DNA of 64,000 nucleotides. It comes from Desulfosediminicola flagellatus. Lineage in GTDB: Bacteria; Desulfobacterota; Desulfobulbia; Desulfobulbales; Desulfocapsaceae. The first letter of the stretch is position 1; every line of letters begins with the position of its first letter. This document shows, in pieces, positions 34,031 through 43,924 of this stretch. The notes under the pieces were generated by a model, which saw nothing but the letters and a program-made list of their open reading frames with translations, ran no database searches and was not told the origin of the DNA. Made by a program: the position numbers and the translations under genes. Location of the stretch: positions 6,156,501 to 6,220,500 of the forward strand of contig NZ_CP050698.1 in NCBI RefSeq assembly GCF_005116655.2. The letters run 5' to 3'.

Positions 34031-35650
34031 ATGAATGAAATCCAGCCAGTTAGCTGTGAGGCTGCGGAGTGTAACGTTATAAGCGATCAGTCAATAATTC
34101 ATGAACGATATACCGAGCTGTTGGGAGATGAAAGTAAGCTCCGCGCAGAGAATGTTCATTCTATATATGTACCAACTTCTACAGCAGAAGTTGTATGGGC
34201 TGTGCAGGATATGATCAGTAAAGGGCACTCGTGTGTAATTTCAGCTGGTCGTACTGGTATTGCAGGAGGTGCGGTCCCGCTGGGTGTTACATCGATTCTC
34301 TGTCTAGATCAGTTAAAGAGCCCTCTAGGCTTAGCGCAGGAAGGTGATGCGTATGCTATTCGGGTAGAACCGGGTATGTCACTGGCGCGATTGACCGGCC
34401 TGGTTATGCGTAATGATTTTAATGAATGCAGAGATTTTGATAGTGCAGAACATCAGGAAGCCAGTGCGAGCATAGCTGACAAAAATTTACGGCTCTGGTT
34501 TCCGGTTAATCCCACAGAGACCTCGGCGCATATTGGCGGCATAGTTGCGACCAACGCTTCAGGAGCACGTAGCTATCGTTATGGGGCGACCAGAAAATGG
34601 GTTCGCGGCTTAACGGTGATCCTGGCTGATGGGCGGCTGTTGAAAATACGCCGGGGCGATGTTGTTGCCGAAGGTGGGTGTTTTGTCTTGCACGAAGTCG
34701 ATGGGTCAAAAAAAGAGATTCAGTCGGGCGAGGTGTCATTGCCGGCCACAAAGGCCACCCTTGGTTATCCACTGGCGGCAGGTATGGATCTTATCGACCT
34801 TTTTATCGGGAGTGAGGGGACGCTTGGAGTTATTACCGAGATTGAACTGTACCTTTCTTTACGGCCTGAAGCGTCTGTCGGGGTTCTGGTGATTGCCCCG
34901 GATGAAGAGACTGCACTTGGACTGGTTGAAAATTCCCGCTCCAATACGGATGTGAATTTTGATGCTATTGAATATTTTGATCCGGCAGCGTTTCAGCTAA
35001 TAAAAGAGAAGAAAGATCAGGATGGGGCGGGAAGCCATATCCCCGATTTACCAAACTGGCAGGGTTGCGGTGTCTACTTTGAGTTTTCAGGGACAGAAGA
35101 AGAGACAGAAGAGGCGTGTATACCTCTTGAAGAAATACTTGAACAGAGTGGTCTCAGCCTTGACGATACCTGGGCAGCGATGGAGCCTGCAGAAATGGCT
35201 GCACAGCGGATTTTCAGACATGCTGTTCCCGAAGCAGTCAATGGTATAATTGGCCGGAGAAAACTCAAATTTCCCGGGCTTCATAAGGTTGGTACAGACA
35301 TGGCAGTTCCCAATGATAAGCTGAGAGAGGTGTTTGCTATGTACCGTCAGGGGCTGGAATCTTCTGGTATAGACAGCGTTATCTTTGGTCATATTGGTGA
35401 TAATCATGTTCATGTAAACCTGTTGCCAAAGGATATGGAAGAATTGGCACGCTCAAAGCAGCTCTACCTTGCCTGGGCCGAAAACGTTGTGACAATGGGA
35501 GGCGCGGTGGCAGCCGAGCATGGGATAGGTCGAATGAAGAAAGAGATGCTGCAGGTTCAGTATGCGCCTAAGATTTTAAACATGATGAAGGCGGTTCGCA
35601 CTGCTTTTGATCCCAATGGTGTTTTTGCTCCCGGCGTGTTGTTTGAGTAA
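34031..35650 (+). CDS. FAD-linked oxidase, GlcD/D-lactate dehydrogenase family
   Basis: 539-residue flavoenzyme. The FAD-binding PCMH domain spans about 40-280 (SAGRTGIAGGAVPLG, PTETSAHIGGIVATNASGARS, GSEGTLGVITEIELYL). The C-terminal FAD oxidase domain has GHIGDNHVHVNLLP and AEHGIGRMKKEML. Members oxidise D-lactate, glycolate or other 2-hydroxy acids. The segment between the domains is longer than usual near residues 120-165. No GlcE/F or lactate permease genes are adjacent, so the electron acceptor is unknown. The start follows AAGGAGTTTTCA. Confidence 0.88.
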   Translation: MNEIQPVSCEAAECNVISDQSIIHERYTELLGDESKLRAENVHSIYVPTSTAEVVWAVQDMISKGHSCVISAGRTGIAGGAVPLGVTSILCLDQLKSPLGLAQEGDAYAIRVEPGMSLARLTGLVMRNDFNECRDFDSAEHQEASASIADKNLRLWFPVNPTETSAHIGGIVATNASGARSYRYGATRKWVRGLTVILADGRLLKIRRGDVVAEGGCFVLHEVDGSKKEIQSGEVSLPATKATLGYPLAAGMDLIDLFIGSEGTLGVITEIELYLSLRPEASVGVLVIAPDEETALGLVENSRSNTDVNFDAIEYFDPAAFQLIKEKKDQDGAGSHIPDLPNWQGCGVYFEFSGTEEETEEACIPLEEILEQSGLSLDDTWAAMEPAEMAAQRIFRHAVPEAVNGIIGRRKLKFPGLHKVGTDMAVPNDKLREVFAMYRQGLESSGIDSVIFGHIGDNHVHVNLLPKDMEELARSKQLYLAWAENVVTMGGAVAAEHGIGRMKKEMLQVQYAPKILNMMKAVRTAFDPNGVFAPGVLFE

Positions 35651-35664
35651 GTACTTCGATACGC

Positions 35665-35695
35665 TCCGGTTCAATACATTTTATATTGAACCGGA
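35665..35695. terminator. Hairpin downstream of the FAD oxidase gene
   Basis: A perfect 12-bp stem TCCGGTTCAATA/TATTGAACCGGA with a 7-nt loop, 15 bp after the stop. It lacks a T run, so it is either a weak terminator or an mRNA-stabilising 3' hairpin. Confidence 0.5.
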
Positions 35696-36055
35696 TGCGC
35701 AAGGAGCAGAGAAATAATATTCAGTAAATTTTGTCTTATTCCTAACATGTACAGTGTGCTATCATAGCATCAGTGATGATTTAACGGCTTGTTCACGCAA
35801 TTGAGGAATATTGTTAAGCACTATCCTGTGTATGTCACTGTCTATACGATGAAAATTATTTGATATTACGCTAATGATGAGTTTATCTTAAATATTCAAA
35901 TACTTCTGGTTTCGTTTGAATAAACTATGTTTGTTTAGCGCTTGCGAGATCAGTTGAATACGTTTACATATGCTTTTGGAAGAAGTAGCAAGTCATTGTT
36001 ATCAAACTCTTAATTGTATGTAGTTGTGGTATAAATTCAACATTGGAGGAGATTC
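35696..36055. other. Leader/intergenic region upstream of oppA
   Basis: 360 AT-rich bases with no coding signal. It presumably contains the opp promoter, which I cannot place confidently. Confidence 0.35.
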
Positions 36056-37657
36056 ATGAAAGGGAAACTGTGGCGGAATATGTCTGGACTCAGGAATGTT
36101 TTCTATGCAACATGTGTTTTCGCACTGATGACTGCGGGAACAGCCTATGCGGGTGGTACACTTCGTGTCGCAGCTATGGGTGAGCCAGCTTCACTTGATC
36201 CGCATAAAGTAAGCGGAACATGGGAAAACTATATTGTTGGTGATATGTTCCTTGGTTTGACCACCGAAGATCCAAAGGCTGAGGCTGTTCCAGGTGTTGC
36301 TGAATCATGGACAATTTCGGAAGATCTGACTACCTACACATTTAAGCTGCGTAAGTCTACATGGTCTGATGGAACTCCACTTACTGCAAATGATTTTGTT
36401 TTTTCTCTTCAACGTATTCTTCTTCCTGAGACTGCTGCTGAGTATGCATCTCTCCTCTATGTAATTGATGGTGCAGAGGCTGTTAACTCTGGTAAAGCAG
36501 AAGCAAGTAGCCTCGGAGTTAAAGCGCTTGACGATTATACCCTGGAAATAAAACTTGTTGGTCCTGCACCATATTTTCTGGATTTGTTAACCCATTACAC
36601 CGCGTATCCGGTACCAAAACATGTAATCGATAAGGTGGGAAAAGATTGGACCAAACCTGAGAACATGGTTGTTAACGGACCTTTCAAGCTTGTTGAATGG
36701 CTGCCGAATACCCATGTGAAACTTACCAAAAACGATAATTACTATGATGTAGCTGCAATTGATCTTGATGCGCTTACCTTCTTTACTCAGGAAGATCGTG
36801 CGGCCGTTCAAAAACGCTTCCGCGCAGGTGAGATCGATGTTGCAATGGATTTCTCTTCAGACCAGATCGGCTGGCTTCGTGAGAATATGCCTGAGGAAAC
36901 CCGCATTGCTCCATACATGGGTGTTTACTATTATCCGATAAACTCATCAGTTGAGCCTTTCACCGACGTTCGTGTACGTACTGCACTGTCCATGGCGGTT
37001 AACCGTGAAGCCATTGTAGACAAAGTATTGAAGACCGGTGAACTGGCAGCTTACTCGTTTGTACCTCCAGGAGTTTCTCATTATTCAAAACCTGCAGAAG
37101 TTGAGTGGAAAGATGTACCATACGGAGAGAGAGTTAAAAAAGCGAAGGCATTACTCGCGGATGCTGGTTTTACTGCTGATAATCCATTGGAACTGACTCT
37201 TCGCTATAACACCTCAGAAAACCATAAGCGTATTGCCGTAGCAGTTGTGTCTATGTGGAAAGCGATAGGCGTGAAAGCAGAACTTCACAATGCAGAAGTA
37301 AAGGTTCATTACGCTGATCTGAAGCAGGGTGATTTCCAGGTGGCCCGTGCCGGTTGGATTGCAGACTATAATGATGCCCAGAATTTCCTCTATCTGCTTG
37401 AGACCCGTACTGGTGCAAACAACTATGGAAGATATTCTAATCCTGAATTTGATAGCCTGATGAAGCAGGCTGAAGTTACAGCAGATCTCAAAAAACGTGG
37501 TGAGTTGATGTATAAAGCAGAAGCTCAGGCCATGGCTGATATGCCTGTAATTCCTATCTACCATTACGTGTCTAAAAACCTTGTATCAAAGAAAGTTGTT
37601 GGATTTGAAGATAATGCAAAAGATATCCATCGCTGGAGATACATAACCCTCAAGTAG
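36056..37657 (+). CDS. oppA: Peptide ABC transporter substrate-binding protein
   Basis: 533-residue periplasmic solute-binding protein of the SBP_bac_5 family. The signal peptide ends near residue 32 (AGTAYAGG). GEPASLDPHKVSG, the lobe motif ESWTISEDLTTYTFKLRKST and WSDGTPLTANDFVFSLQRI are typical of OppA/DppA. It captures oligopeptides and delivers them to OppBCDF encoded downstream. A terminator-like hairpin right after the gene probably allows higher expression of the binding protein than of the permease. GGAGGAGATTC precedes the ATG. Confidence 0.94.
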   Translation: MKGKLWRNMSGLRNVFYATCVFALMTAGTAYAGGTLRVAAMGEPASLDPHKVSGTWENYIVGDMFLGLTTEDPKAEAVPGVAESWTISEDLTTYTFKLRKSTWSDGTPLTANDFVFSLQRILLPETAAEYASLLYVIDGAEAVNSGKAEASSLGVKALDDYTLEIKLVGPAPYFLDLLTHYTAYPVPKHVIDKVGKDWTKPENMVVNGPFKLVEWLPNTHVKLTKNDNYYDVAAIDLDALTFFTQEDRAAVQKRFRAGEIDVAMDFSSDQIGWLRENMPEETRIAPYMGVYYYPINSSVEPFTDVRVRTALSMAVNREAIVDKVLKTGELAAYSFVPPGVSHYSKPAEVEWKDVPYGERVKKAKALLADAGFTADNPLELTLRYNTSENHKRIAVAVVSMWKAIGVKAELHNAEVKVHYADLKQGDFQVARAGWIADYNDAQNFLYLLETRTGANNYGRYSNPEFDSLMKQAEVTADLKKRGELMYKAEAQAMADMPVIPIYHYVSKNLVSKKVVGFEDNAKDIHRWRYITLK

Positions 37658-37666
37658 TTGCCATTT

Positions 37667-37712
37667 GCCAGGCGCGGGAGTAACCACTGTTTCACGCGCC
37701 TGGCTGTTTTTT
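37667..37712 (+). terminator. Attenuating hairpin between oppA and oppB
   Basis: The arms GCCAGGCGCG and CGCGCCTGGC are followed by TGTTTTTT. A partial terminator here would favour oppA mRNA over the downstream cistrons. Confidence 0.75.
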
Positions 37713-37759
37713 GAACAGCTACCTTTTTTTCGATACAGGACATACTCAGGGAGTTTTGT

Positions 37760-38683
37760 ATGTTTGCCTACGCTGTACGTCGACTCGGAAGTGCCATTCC
37801 AACGCTTCTTATTATTGTTACCATAGCCTTCTTTATGATGCGGCTTGCTCCTGGCGGACCATTTGACCGGGAAAAGCAGTTGCCGCCGGAAATTGAGGCT
37901 AATATTCTCAAGGCGTATAACCTTGATAAACCTGTGTATGAACAGTATTTCGATTATATCGTGAATATTGCTCAGGGAGATTTTGGTCCATCTTACAAGT
38001 ATCTGGATTTTACGGTGACCGATCTCATTGTTGCCGGGTTCCCTGTAAGCCTGCGGTTGGGAATGTCAGCAATTTTGCTGGCAATACTTTTCGGGGTGAC
38101 AGCCGGAACCATAGCAGCCCTCAATCAGAATTCCAGATTCGATTACATGGTTATGGGGGCCGCAATGACCGGTATAGCAATACCCAACTTTGTTATGGCG
38201 CCCCTGCTCGCACTCATCTTCGGGGTGTATCTCTCGTGGCTTCCTGTTGCCGGTTGGGGTGGAGGGGCATTGAAGAATCAGATACTTCCTGTCGTAACAC
38301 TTGCTTTGCCACAGATTGCCTATGTTGCCCGGTTGACTCGCGGCAGCATGGTTGAAACCATGAACGCAAATTTTATTCGCACAGCCAGGGCAAAGGGCTT
38401 GGCAGAGAAAGTAGTTGTTGTACGCCATGCCTTAAAGGGCGGCCTGCTCCCTGTTGTATCCTATCTAGGACCGGCAACAGCCGCGGTCATTACCGGATCA
38501 GTTGTTATCGAGTCGATATTTGATGTTCCGGGGATCGGCAGGTATTTTGTTACAGGGGCACTCAATCGTGATTACCCCGTGGTGATGGGCGTTGTTATTT
38601 TCTATGCCGTGCTCATTATGGCGCTGAATTTGATTGTGGATCTTATCTATGGATTCCTCGATCCGAGAGTGAAGGTTGACTAA
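37760..38683 (+). CDS. oppB: Peptide ABC transporter permease OppB
   Basis: 307-residue inner-membrane permease with six helices. The N-terminal RRLGSAIPTLLIIVTIAFFM, the LAPGGPF periplasmic loop and the cytoplasmic EAA loop (TARAKGLAEKVVVVRHALKG, about residues 208-227) mark the OppB/DppB type. It forms the channel with OppC. CAGGGAG precedes the ATG and its stop abuts oppC. Confidence 0.95.
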   Translation: MFAYAVRRLGSAIPTLLIIVTIAFFMMRLAPGGPFDREKQLPPEIEANILKAYNLDKPVYEQYFDYIVNIAQGDFGPSYKYLDFTVTDLIVAGFPVSLRLGMSAILLAILFGVTAGTIAALNQNSRFDYMVMGAAMTGIAIPNFVMAPLLALIFGVYLSWLPVAGWGGGALKNQILPVVTLALPQIAYVARLTRGSMVETMNANFIRTARAKGLAEKVVVVRHALKGGLLPVVSYLGPATAAVITGSVVIESIFDVPGIGRYFVTGALNRDYPVVMGVVIFYAVLIMALNLIVDLIYGFLDPRVKVD

Positions 38684-39598
38684 GTGGCTACTACTACTCC
38701 ATTTATGAAAGACCAATTGAATGGTCTTGATACTACAGAAGATGTGAAGGGGCGAAGCTTATGGCAGGATGCACTTCGCCGCCTTCTTCATAATAAGGCT
38801 GCAGTTGTCTCAATGATACTGCTTGGGATTATTGTTATTCTGGCGATTTTTGCACCGTTCCTGTCACCCTGGCCGTTTGATGATCCTGACTGGGGGTATG
38901 ATTTTCCCGGTGCGCCTAACGCTGAGCTTAAACACTGGTTCGGTACAGACGGTAACGGCCGTGATTTATTTGTACGTACTCTCTACGGTGCGCGCATCTC
39001 GCTTATGGTCGGAGTGATTGCCACCACGGTCAGTCTGGTTATCGGTGTTACCTATGGTGCCACCGCCGGATTTATCGGTGGCCGTGTAGATAATGTCATG
39101 ATGCGTTTTGTTGATATTATGTACTCTCTGCCGTTTATGTTTTTTGTGATCCTGCTGATGGTCTTCTTCGGACGAAATATATTTCTTATCTTCGTGGCGC
39201 TTGGTGCGGTCGAGTGGCTGACAATGGCCAGGATTGTTCGCGGCCAGACGCTTTCGGTGAAGAAAAAAGAGTTTATTGAAGCGGCACATGCAATAGGTGT
39301 TTCGAACTGGAAAATTATCACCAGACATATCATCCCAAATGTCCTGGGGCCGGTTATCGTCTACATGACGCTCACCATTCCGCAGGTTATTCTGACCGAG
39401 TCATTTCTTTCGTTTCTCGGGCTTGGTGTTCAGGAACCGCTGACCAGCTGGGGTGTTCTGATATCTGAAGGTGCAAAACAGATGGAATCTGCTCCGTGGA
39501 TGCTTGTATTTCCTGCAGTATTCCTGGCTGTGACACTCTTTTGTTTCAATTTTATCGGGGATGGTTTGCGTGATGCCCTTGATCCTAAGGATAGATAA
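38684..39598 (+). CDS. oppC: Peptide ABC transporter permease OppC
   Basis: 304-residue permease with an N-terminal OppC_N segment (LWQDALRRLLHNKAAVVSM), the FGTDGNGRDLFVRTLYGARISL signature and the EAA loop (AAHAIGVSNWKIITRHIIPN). The start is GTG directly after the oppB stop; an ATG seven codons on is the alternative. It pairs with OppB as the transmembrane channel. Confidence 0.94.
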   Translation: MATTTPFMKDQLNGLDTTEDVKGRSLWQDALRRLLHNKAAVVSMILLGIIVILAIFAPFLSPWPFDDPDWGYDFPGAPNAELKHWFGTDGNGRDLFVRTLYGARISLMVGVIATTVSLVIGVTYGATAGFIGGRVDNVMMRFVDIMYSLPFMFFVILLMVFFGRNIFLIFVALGAVEWLTMARIVRGQTLSVKKKEFIEAAHAIGVSNWKIITRHIIPNVLGPVIVYMTLTIPQVILTESFLSFLGLGVQEPLTSWGVLISEGAKQMESAPWMLVFPAVFLAVTLFCFNFIGDGLRDALDPKDR

Positions 39599-39600
39599 TT

Positions 39601-40563
39601 ATGTTGCTTGATGTACAGAACCTGACAACACGTTTTCATACCCATGATGGCGAAGTCTGTGCCGTAAATGATGTGAGTTTCTCGGTAGAGGCGGGTGAGT
39701 GTCTCGGCATTGTAGGGGAATCCGGCTCCGGAAAAACCCAGGTGTTCATGTCTATTATGGGCCTTCTGGCTAAGAATGGCAGGGTTGAGGGCAATGCATT
39801 TTTTGAAGGTAAGCAGATCCTGGGATTGAAACCGGCTGAACTGAATGCCCTGCGCGGTGTTGAGTTTTCAATGATCTTTCAGGATCCTATGACTTCGCTC
39901 AACCCCTATCTGCGGATCTCTAAACAACTGTCCGAGGTGTTGATGGAGCATCGTGGCATGAGTGAGGAGGATGCAGCGATTGCCGGGATTCAGATGCTTG
40001 ACATGGTGGGTATTCCTGAGGCGAAACAGCGATACCGCATGTATCCTCATGAATTTTCAGGCGGTATGCGCCAGCGTGTAATGATCGCTATGGCGCTTCT
40101 CTGTGAACCAAAATTGTTGATTGCAGATGAGCCTACAACCGCACTTGATGTTACTGTTCAGGCCCAGATCTTAGAACTTCTTGCCCGTCTTGGCAGAGAG
40201 TTGAATATGGCCACGGTTATGATTACTCATGATCTCGGGGTGATAGCCGGTGTCAGCGACAGGGTGGTCGTTATGTATGGCGGTCGTATTGTCGAGCAGG
40301 CAACGGTACATGAGGTGTTCAACGATCCACAACATCCGTATACACGAGGGTTACTTGACTCCATGCCGCGACTGGATGATCCGAGTAGTAAAACTCTGTA
40401 TACCATTGCCGGCCAGCCCCCTAATCTGCAAAACCTGCCAGCAGGCTGTAGTTTTGCTCCCCGCTGTGAATATGTGATGGAGAAGTGTCAGTCGCAGCCT
40501 CCACAACTTGTAGAGCTGACAGGTGGCCGTAAAAAGGCATGTTATCTGGAGAAGTTGAAATGA
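39601..40563 (+). CDS. oppD: Peptide ABC transporter ATPase OppD
   Basis: 320-residue ATPase. Walker A GESGSGKTQ is at about 39-47, the Q-loop at MIFQDPMTSLNP, the ABC signature at FSGGMRQR, Walker B at LLIADEPTTALD and the H-loop at MITHDLG. The C-terminal oligopeptide-transporter extension with Cys residues (FAPRCEYVMEKC) is present and typically binds a 4Fe-4S cluster. The stop overlaps oppF by 4 bp. Confidence 0.95.
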   Translation: MLLDVQNLTTRFHTHDGEVCAVNDVSFSVEAGECLGIVGESGSGKTQVFMSIMGLLAKNGRVEGNAFFEGKQILGLKPAELNALRGVEFSMIFQDPMTSLNPYLRISKQLSEVLMEHRGMSEEDAAIAGIQMLDMVGIPEAKQRYRMYPHEFSGGMRQRVMIAMALLCEPKLLIADEPTTALDVTVQAQILELLARLGRELNMATVMITHDLGVIAGVSDRVVVMYGGRIVEQATVHEVFNDPQHPYTRGLLDSMPRLDDPSSKTLYTIAGQPPNLQNLPAGCSFAPRCEYVMEKCQSQPPQLVELTGGRKKACYLEKLK

Positions 40564-41564
40564 AGAATCAATCAGAACGCAGAGAAGAGGAGCCAATCCT
40601 CACCGTCAACGGCCTGAAGGTCTACTTTCCTATTTCCAGTGGTAAACTGTTTGTGCCGCCTATGCCATTAAAAGCTGTTGATGATGTCAGCTTTGAGCTG
40701 TATTCCGGCGAAACCCTGGGGGTAGTAGGTGAGTCAGGCTGTGGAAAGTCGACTCTTGGTCGTGGTATTCTGCAGCTTATTGAGCCGACAGCGGGTGAGG
40801 TGATTTGGGAGGGTAAGCATCTGGAAGGGCTGCCTTCAAAAGAGATGATCATCTATCGTAAGAATCTGCAGATCATTTTTCAGGATCCATTGGCAAGTCT
40901 CAACCCACGAATGACTATCGGTGATATCATAGCTGAGCCGCTCACTGTACATTATCCCCAACTCTCTAATGAGCAGAAAAAGGAAAAAGTCGCAGAGATC
41001 ATGGAGCAGGTTGGGTTGCTGCCTCAGATGATCAATCGTTATCCGCATGAGTTCTCAGGTGGGCAGTGCCAGCGTATCGGCGTTGCCAGAGCGATGATTC
41101 TACGCCCTAAACTGATTGTCTGTGATGAACCTGTCTCAGCACTGGATGTCTCTATCCAGGCGCAGATTGTCAACCTGATTCAGGAACTGCAGCAATCTTT
41201 TGGGCTCTCGCTGATATTTATCAGCCATGACCTGTCCATTGTACGACATATCAGTCATCGGATAATGGTGCTCTATCTTGGCAATGTGATGGAGGTTGCC
41301 GATAAGCAAACCCTTTATGATGAACCGAAACATCCGTATACCAAGGCGTTGATATCAGCTGTTCCTATTCCTGATCCGGAGCTGGAGAAAAATAAACAAC
41401 GCATAGTGCTTGAAGGTGATCTTCCATCTCCCCTGACTCCACCATCAGGCTGCGTGTTCAGGACACGCTGCCCTATAGCCAAAGCTATTTGTGCTAAGGA
41501 AAAGCCTCACCTGGTTGAGGCGGGGAAGAATCATCAAGTAGCCTGCCATTTCTGGGATAAATAA
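40560..41564 (+). CDS. oppF: Peptide ABC transporter ATPase OppF
   Basis: 334-residue ATPase partner of OppD. Walker A is GESGCGKST, the Q-loop IIFQDPLASLNP, the signature FSGGQCQR, Walker B LIVCDEPVSALD and the H-loop FISHDLS. The C-terminal extension (GCVFRTRCPIAKAIC) carries the conserved Cys set. The start at 40560 uses the ATGA overlap with oppD; the frame also opens seven codons earlier. Last gene of the opp operon. Confidence 0.95.
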   Translation: MKNQSERREEEPILTVNGLKVYFPISSGKLFVPPMPLKAVDDVSFELYSGETLGVVGESGCGKSTLGRGILQLIEPTAGEVIWEGKHLEGLPSKEMIIYRKNLQIIFQDPLASLNPRMTIGDIIAEPLTVHYPQLSNEQKKEKVAEIMEQVGLLPQMINRYPHEFSGGQCQRIGVARAMILRPKLIVCDEPVSALDVSIQAQIVNLIQELQQSFGLSLIFISHDLSIVRHISHRIMVLYLGNVMEVADKQTLYDEPKHPYTKALISAVPIPDPELEKNKQRIVLEGDLPSPLTPPSGCVFRTRCPIAKAICAKEKPHLVEAGKNHQVACHFWDK

Positions 41565-41979
41565 ATAATATGGTTGTAGGGGCATCTGGCATAAAGGTAT
41601 ATGATTATCACTAATCTTCAGTTTATAAAGGTGAGGCGTGAGGTGTGAGGCGTCGCAGATTGACAAAAAAAGGTGTATTCAATAAATTGCTTTAATTTCA
41701 AGCGGTTGAGGGGGGTAGCGGCTTTGAGCTGTTACCCCTCTCCCTTGCACGCTGAAGATTAGTGGTAAGCATAAATATGTAAGCTGGATATTTTACCTTG
41801 AGTCGCCAATACAGCGCACAATCTGCAGTAATTATATCACTTAATTTAAAATCAATTTGCTGTAACCAATAACTGCCTTAGTACGCGCCTCAATTTATCT
41901 ATAGTACTATTAGTTGTTCTTAAGATATACTAATGAGTATACGTTGATTCCCTTTCTGATGCATTGATGGAGGGTAGAT
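41565..41979. other. Intergenic region between opp and hyd operons
   Basis: It contains a short tandem repeat at 41631-41652 (GTGAGGC, GTGAGGT, GTGAGGC) and an imperfect GC-rich hairpin near 41708-41743 (GGGGGTAGC ... GTTACCCC) that may end opp transcription. The rest is AT-rich, probably with the hyd promoter. Confidence 0.45.
41631..41652 (+). repeat. Short tandem repeat (GTGAGGC)3, degenerate
   Basis: Three 7-base units GTGAGGC/GTGAGGT/GTGAGGC separated by one base at most. Similar words occur singly near 6335 and, inverted, near 6430. Confidence 0.6.
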
Positions 41980-43029
41980 ATGCTCTTTCATGTTTTGCCA
42001 AAAGATGAACTTGCCTCTCTTTTCGAAATTCTGGCAATCAATCGAATAGTCGGTCCAACCCGCAAAGCGATCTCAAAAGATGGCAACCCTATTTGGGCCT
42101 TTGATTGGCTGAATAGTTTCGACGAACTCGATCTCGAATACACCAGCACCTCCCAATCCCCCAAGAAATACTTTCTGCCCTACCAGGAGACACTTTCCAC
42201 TTTTACAGTCAACGAATCCGGCTGGGAGAAAAATGTTGACTACAATCACTATCATCCGAATGTATTTTTCGGAATGCATGCGTGCGACATCAATGCCTTG
42301 AACCGACTCGACAAGGTGATGCTCGAAAGCGTTTATCCCAACCCCTACTATGCCGGCAAACGAAAAAATATGTTCATTATTGGTGTGGGATGTGCGCCTC
42401 AGCCACATTGCTTCTGCAGATCTATGGACGCAGACAGCGTACTGCACGGTTTTGATATGTTTTTGACCGATATTGGGAATAAATACTTTGTCGAAATTCA
42501 GTCAGCGACTGCTTTTGAAATACTGAAAAATATCAGAACTACCGAGGCGACCAACCACGAACATGCCATGTTTTTACAGGCTGTTGAGGAAAGAAACACA
42601 CGCTTTACCTGCCATGTTGATACCACTGACCTCTCCAAAATCCTTGATATGGAGTTCAAGTCTGAAGAGTGGGTGAAATGGGGCGATAAGTGTTTGTCAT
42701 GTGGAACCTGTGCCAATGTCTGTCCAACCTGTTACTGTTTCGGCATTCAGGAATCAGTGGATATTGACTTGAAAGGGGCGAGAAAGGAGGCACATCTCTA
42801 CTCCTGCAACCTTGTTGACTTTGCTCAAGTGGCTGGAGGTCACAATTTTAGACCGGAGAGTCATACCAGGCTAAAATACAGATATTATCATAAGCATCGT
42901 GGCTTTGTTGAGGCCTTTGAGGAGGCGTTGTGTGTCGGCTGTGGACGCTGCGGCCAGGCCTGTCTTGCCGGGATAACAGTACCGGAAGTCATCGGCAGTA
43001 TTCGACAGGAGGCACAGCAGAATGATTAA
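41980..43029 (+). CDS. hydB: Sulfhydrogenase beta subunit (HydB, AsrA-like)
   Basis: 349-residue iron-sulfur subunit of a group 3b [NiFe] hydrogenase. Two 4Fe-4S motifs near the C-terminus are CLSCGTCANVCPTCYC and CVGCGRCGQAC. Upstream Cys residues (GVGCAPQPHCFC) add further ligands. It is related to the A subunit of anaerobic sulfite reductase. In the complex it relays electrons between the hydrogenase dimer and the flavin subunit. First gene of hydBGDA, with GGAGGGTAGAT before ATG; it overlaps hydG by 8 bp. Third positions are richer in C than in neighbouring operons, suggesting transfer. Confidence 0.92.
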   Translation: MLFHVLPKDELASLFEILAINRIVGPTRKAISKDGNPIWAFDWLNSFDELDLEYTSTSQSPKKYFLPYQETLSTFTVNESGWEKNVDYNHYHPNVFFGMHACDINALNRLDKVMLESVYPNPYYAGKRKNMFIIGVGCAPQPHCFCRSMDADSVLHGFDMFLTDIGNKYFVEIQSATAFEILKNIRTTEATNHEHAMFLQAVEERNTRFTCHVDTTDLSKILDMEFKSEEWVKWGDKCLSCGTCANVCPTCYCFGIQESVDIDLKGARKEAHLYSCNLVDFAQVAGGHNFRPESHTRLKYRYYHKHRGFVEAFEEALCVGCGRCGQACLAGITVPEVIGSIRQEAQQND

Positions 43030-43924
43030 AGGCAGCCCGCAGTCAGACCTGATAGTTAGCAGTCACCGCCACCGGCGCAGAGAGGATCTGGCAAGTTATG
43101 AGTACAGCTACTCTGCTGAAATAACAAATGTCTATCAGTTGACCAGGACGGAAAAACTATTCCAAATACAATTAATTGACCCTGCAGTACGTAAATCATT
43201 TACCTTTGAACCAGGACAGTTTGTCATGCTGGAATTACCTGGCATTGGCGAGGCTCCATTTTCCATCTCATCAAGTCCCGTCAGAGGAGGTGATTTCGAG
43301 CTGTGTATACGTGCAGTCGGCAATCTGACCAATTTTCTCCACCGTATTGAACGCGGTATTCAGGTGGGTATAAGCGGTCCTTTTGGAACGTCCTTCCCCA
43401 TTGAAGCCATGCGGGGGGCTGACATGTTGTTTATTGCAGGGGGGCTGGGAATTGTTCCGCTACGTTCACCTTTGCTTGCAGTCCTGGAGAACAGAAGTCG
43501 CTATGGTGCGGTTGACCTGGTATATGGCGCAAAAAATCCATCAGAGTTGCTTTTTACTTATCAGTATGACGCTTGGCGCCGTTTTGATATTGAGGTGCAG
43601 ATTACGGTTGATCAGACCGACAACACCTGGGATGGCCCGGTCGGTCTCATTACCGAGATTTTGAAGGATCGCATCTTACCAAGGCAGGCCTTGTCGCAGA
43701 GAACGTATGCTATTGTCTGCGGTCCGCCGGTAATGTTCAAGTTTGTCTGTGATATGTTGACGGAAGCAGGCCTGCCTATGCAACATATGTTTGTTTCCCT
43801 GGAGCGGAGGATGCATTGCGGCCGGGGAAAATGCTGCCGCTGCAACATCGGTTCAACCTATACCTGCCTCAAAGGCCCTGTCTTTGATTACTGGTCGGTT
43901 ATGAATCTGAAGGAGGCCATATGA
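43022..43924 (+). CDS. hydG: Sulfhydrogenase gamma subunit (HydG, FAD/NAD(P)-binding)
   Basis: 300-residue flavin subunit of the ferredoxin-NADP reductase fold, related to AsrB and dihydroorotate dehydrogenase PyrK. The FAD-site pattern APFSISSSP is at about residues 79-87, the NAD(P)-binding GGLGIVPLRSPL at about 140-151, and a C-terminal Cys cluster (MHCGRGKCCRCNIG and a later Cys) binds 2Fe-2S. It is the site of NAD(P)+/NAD(P)H or polysulfide turnover. It overlaps hydB by 8 bp and hydD by 4 bp. Confidence 0.92.
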   Translation: MIKGSPQSDLIVSSHRHRRREDLASYEYSYSAEITNVYQLTRTEKLFQIQLIDPAVRKSFTFEPGQFVMLELPGIGEAPFSISSSPVRGGDFELCIRAVGNLTNFLHRIERGIQVGISGPFGTSFPIEAMRGADMLFIAGGLGIVPLRSPLLAVLENRSRYGAVDLVYGAKNPSELLFTYQYDAWRRFDIEVQITVDQTDNTWDGPVGLITEILKDRILPRQALSQRTYAIVCGPPVMFKFVCDMLTEAGLPMQHMFVSLERRMHCGRGKCCRCNIGSTYTCLKGPVFDYWSVMNLKEAI

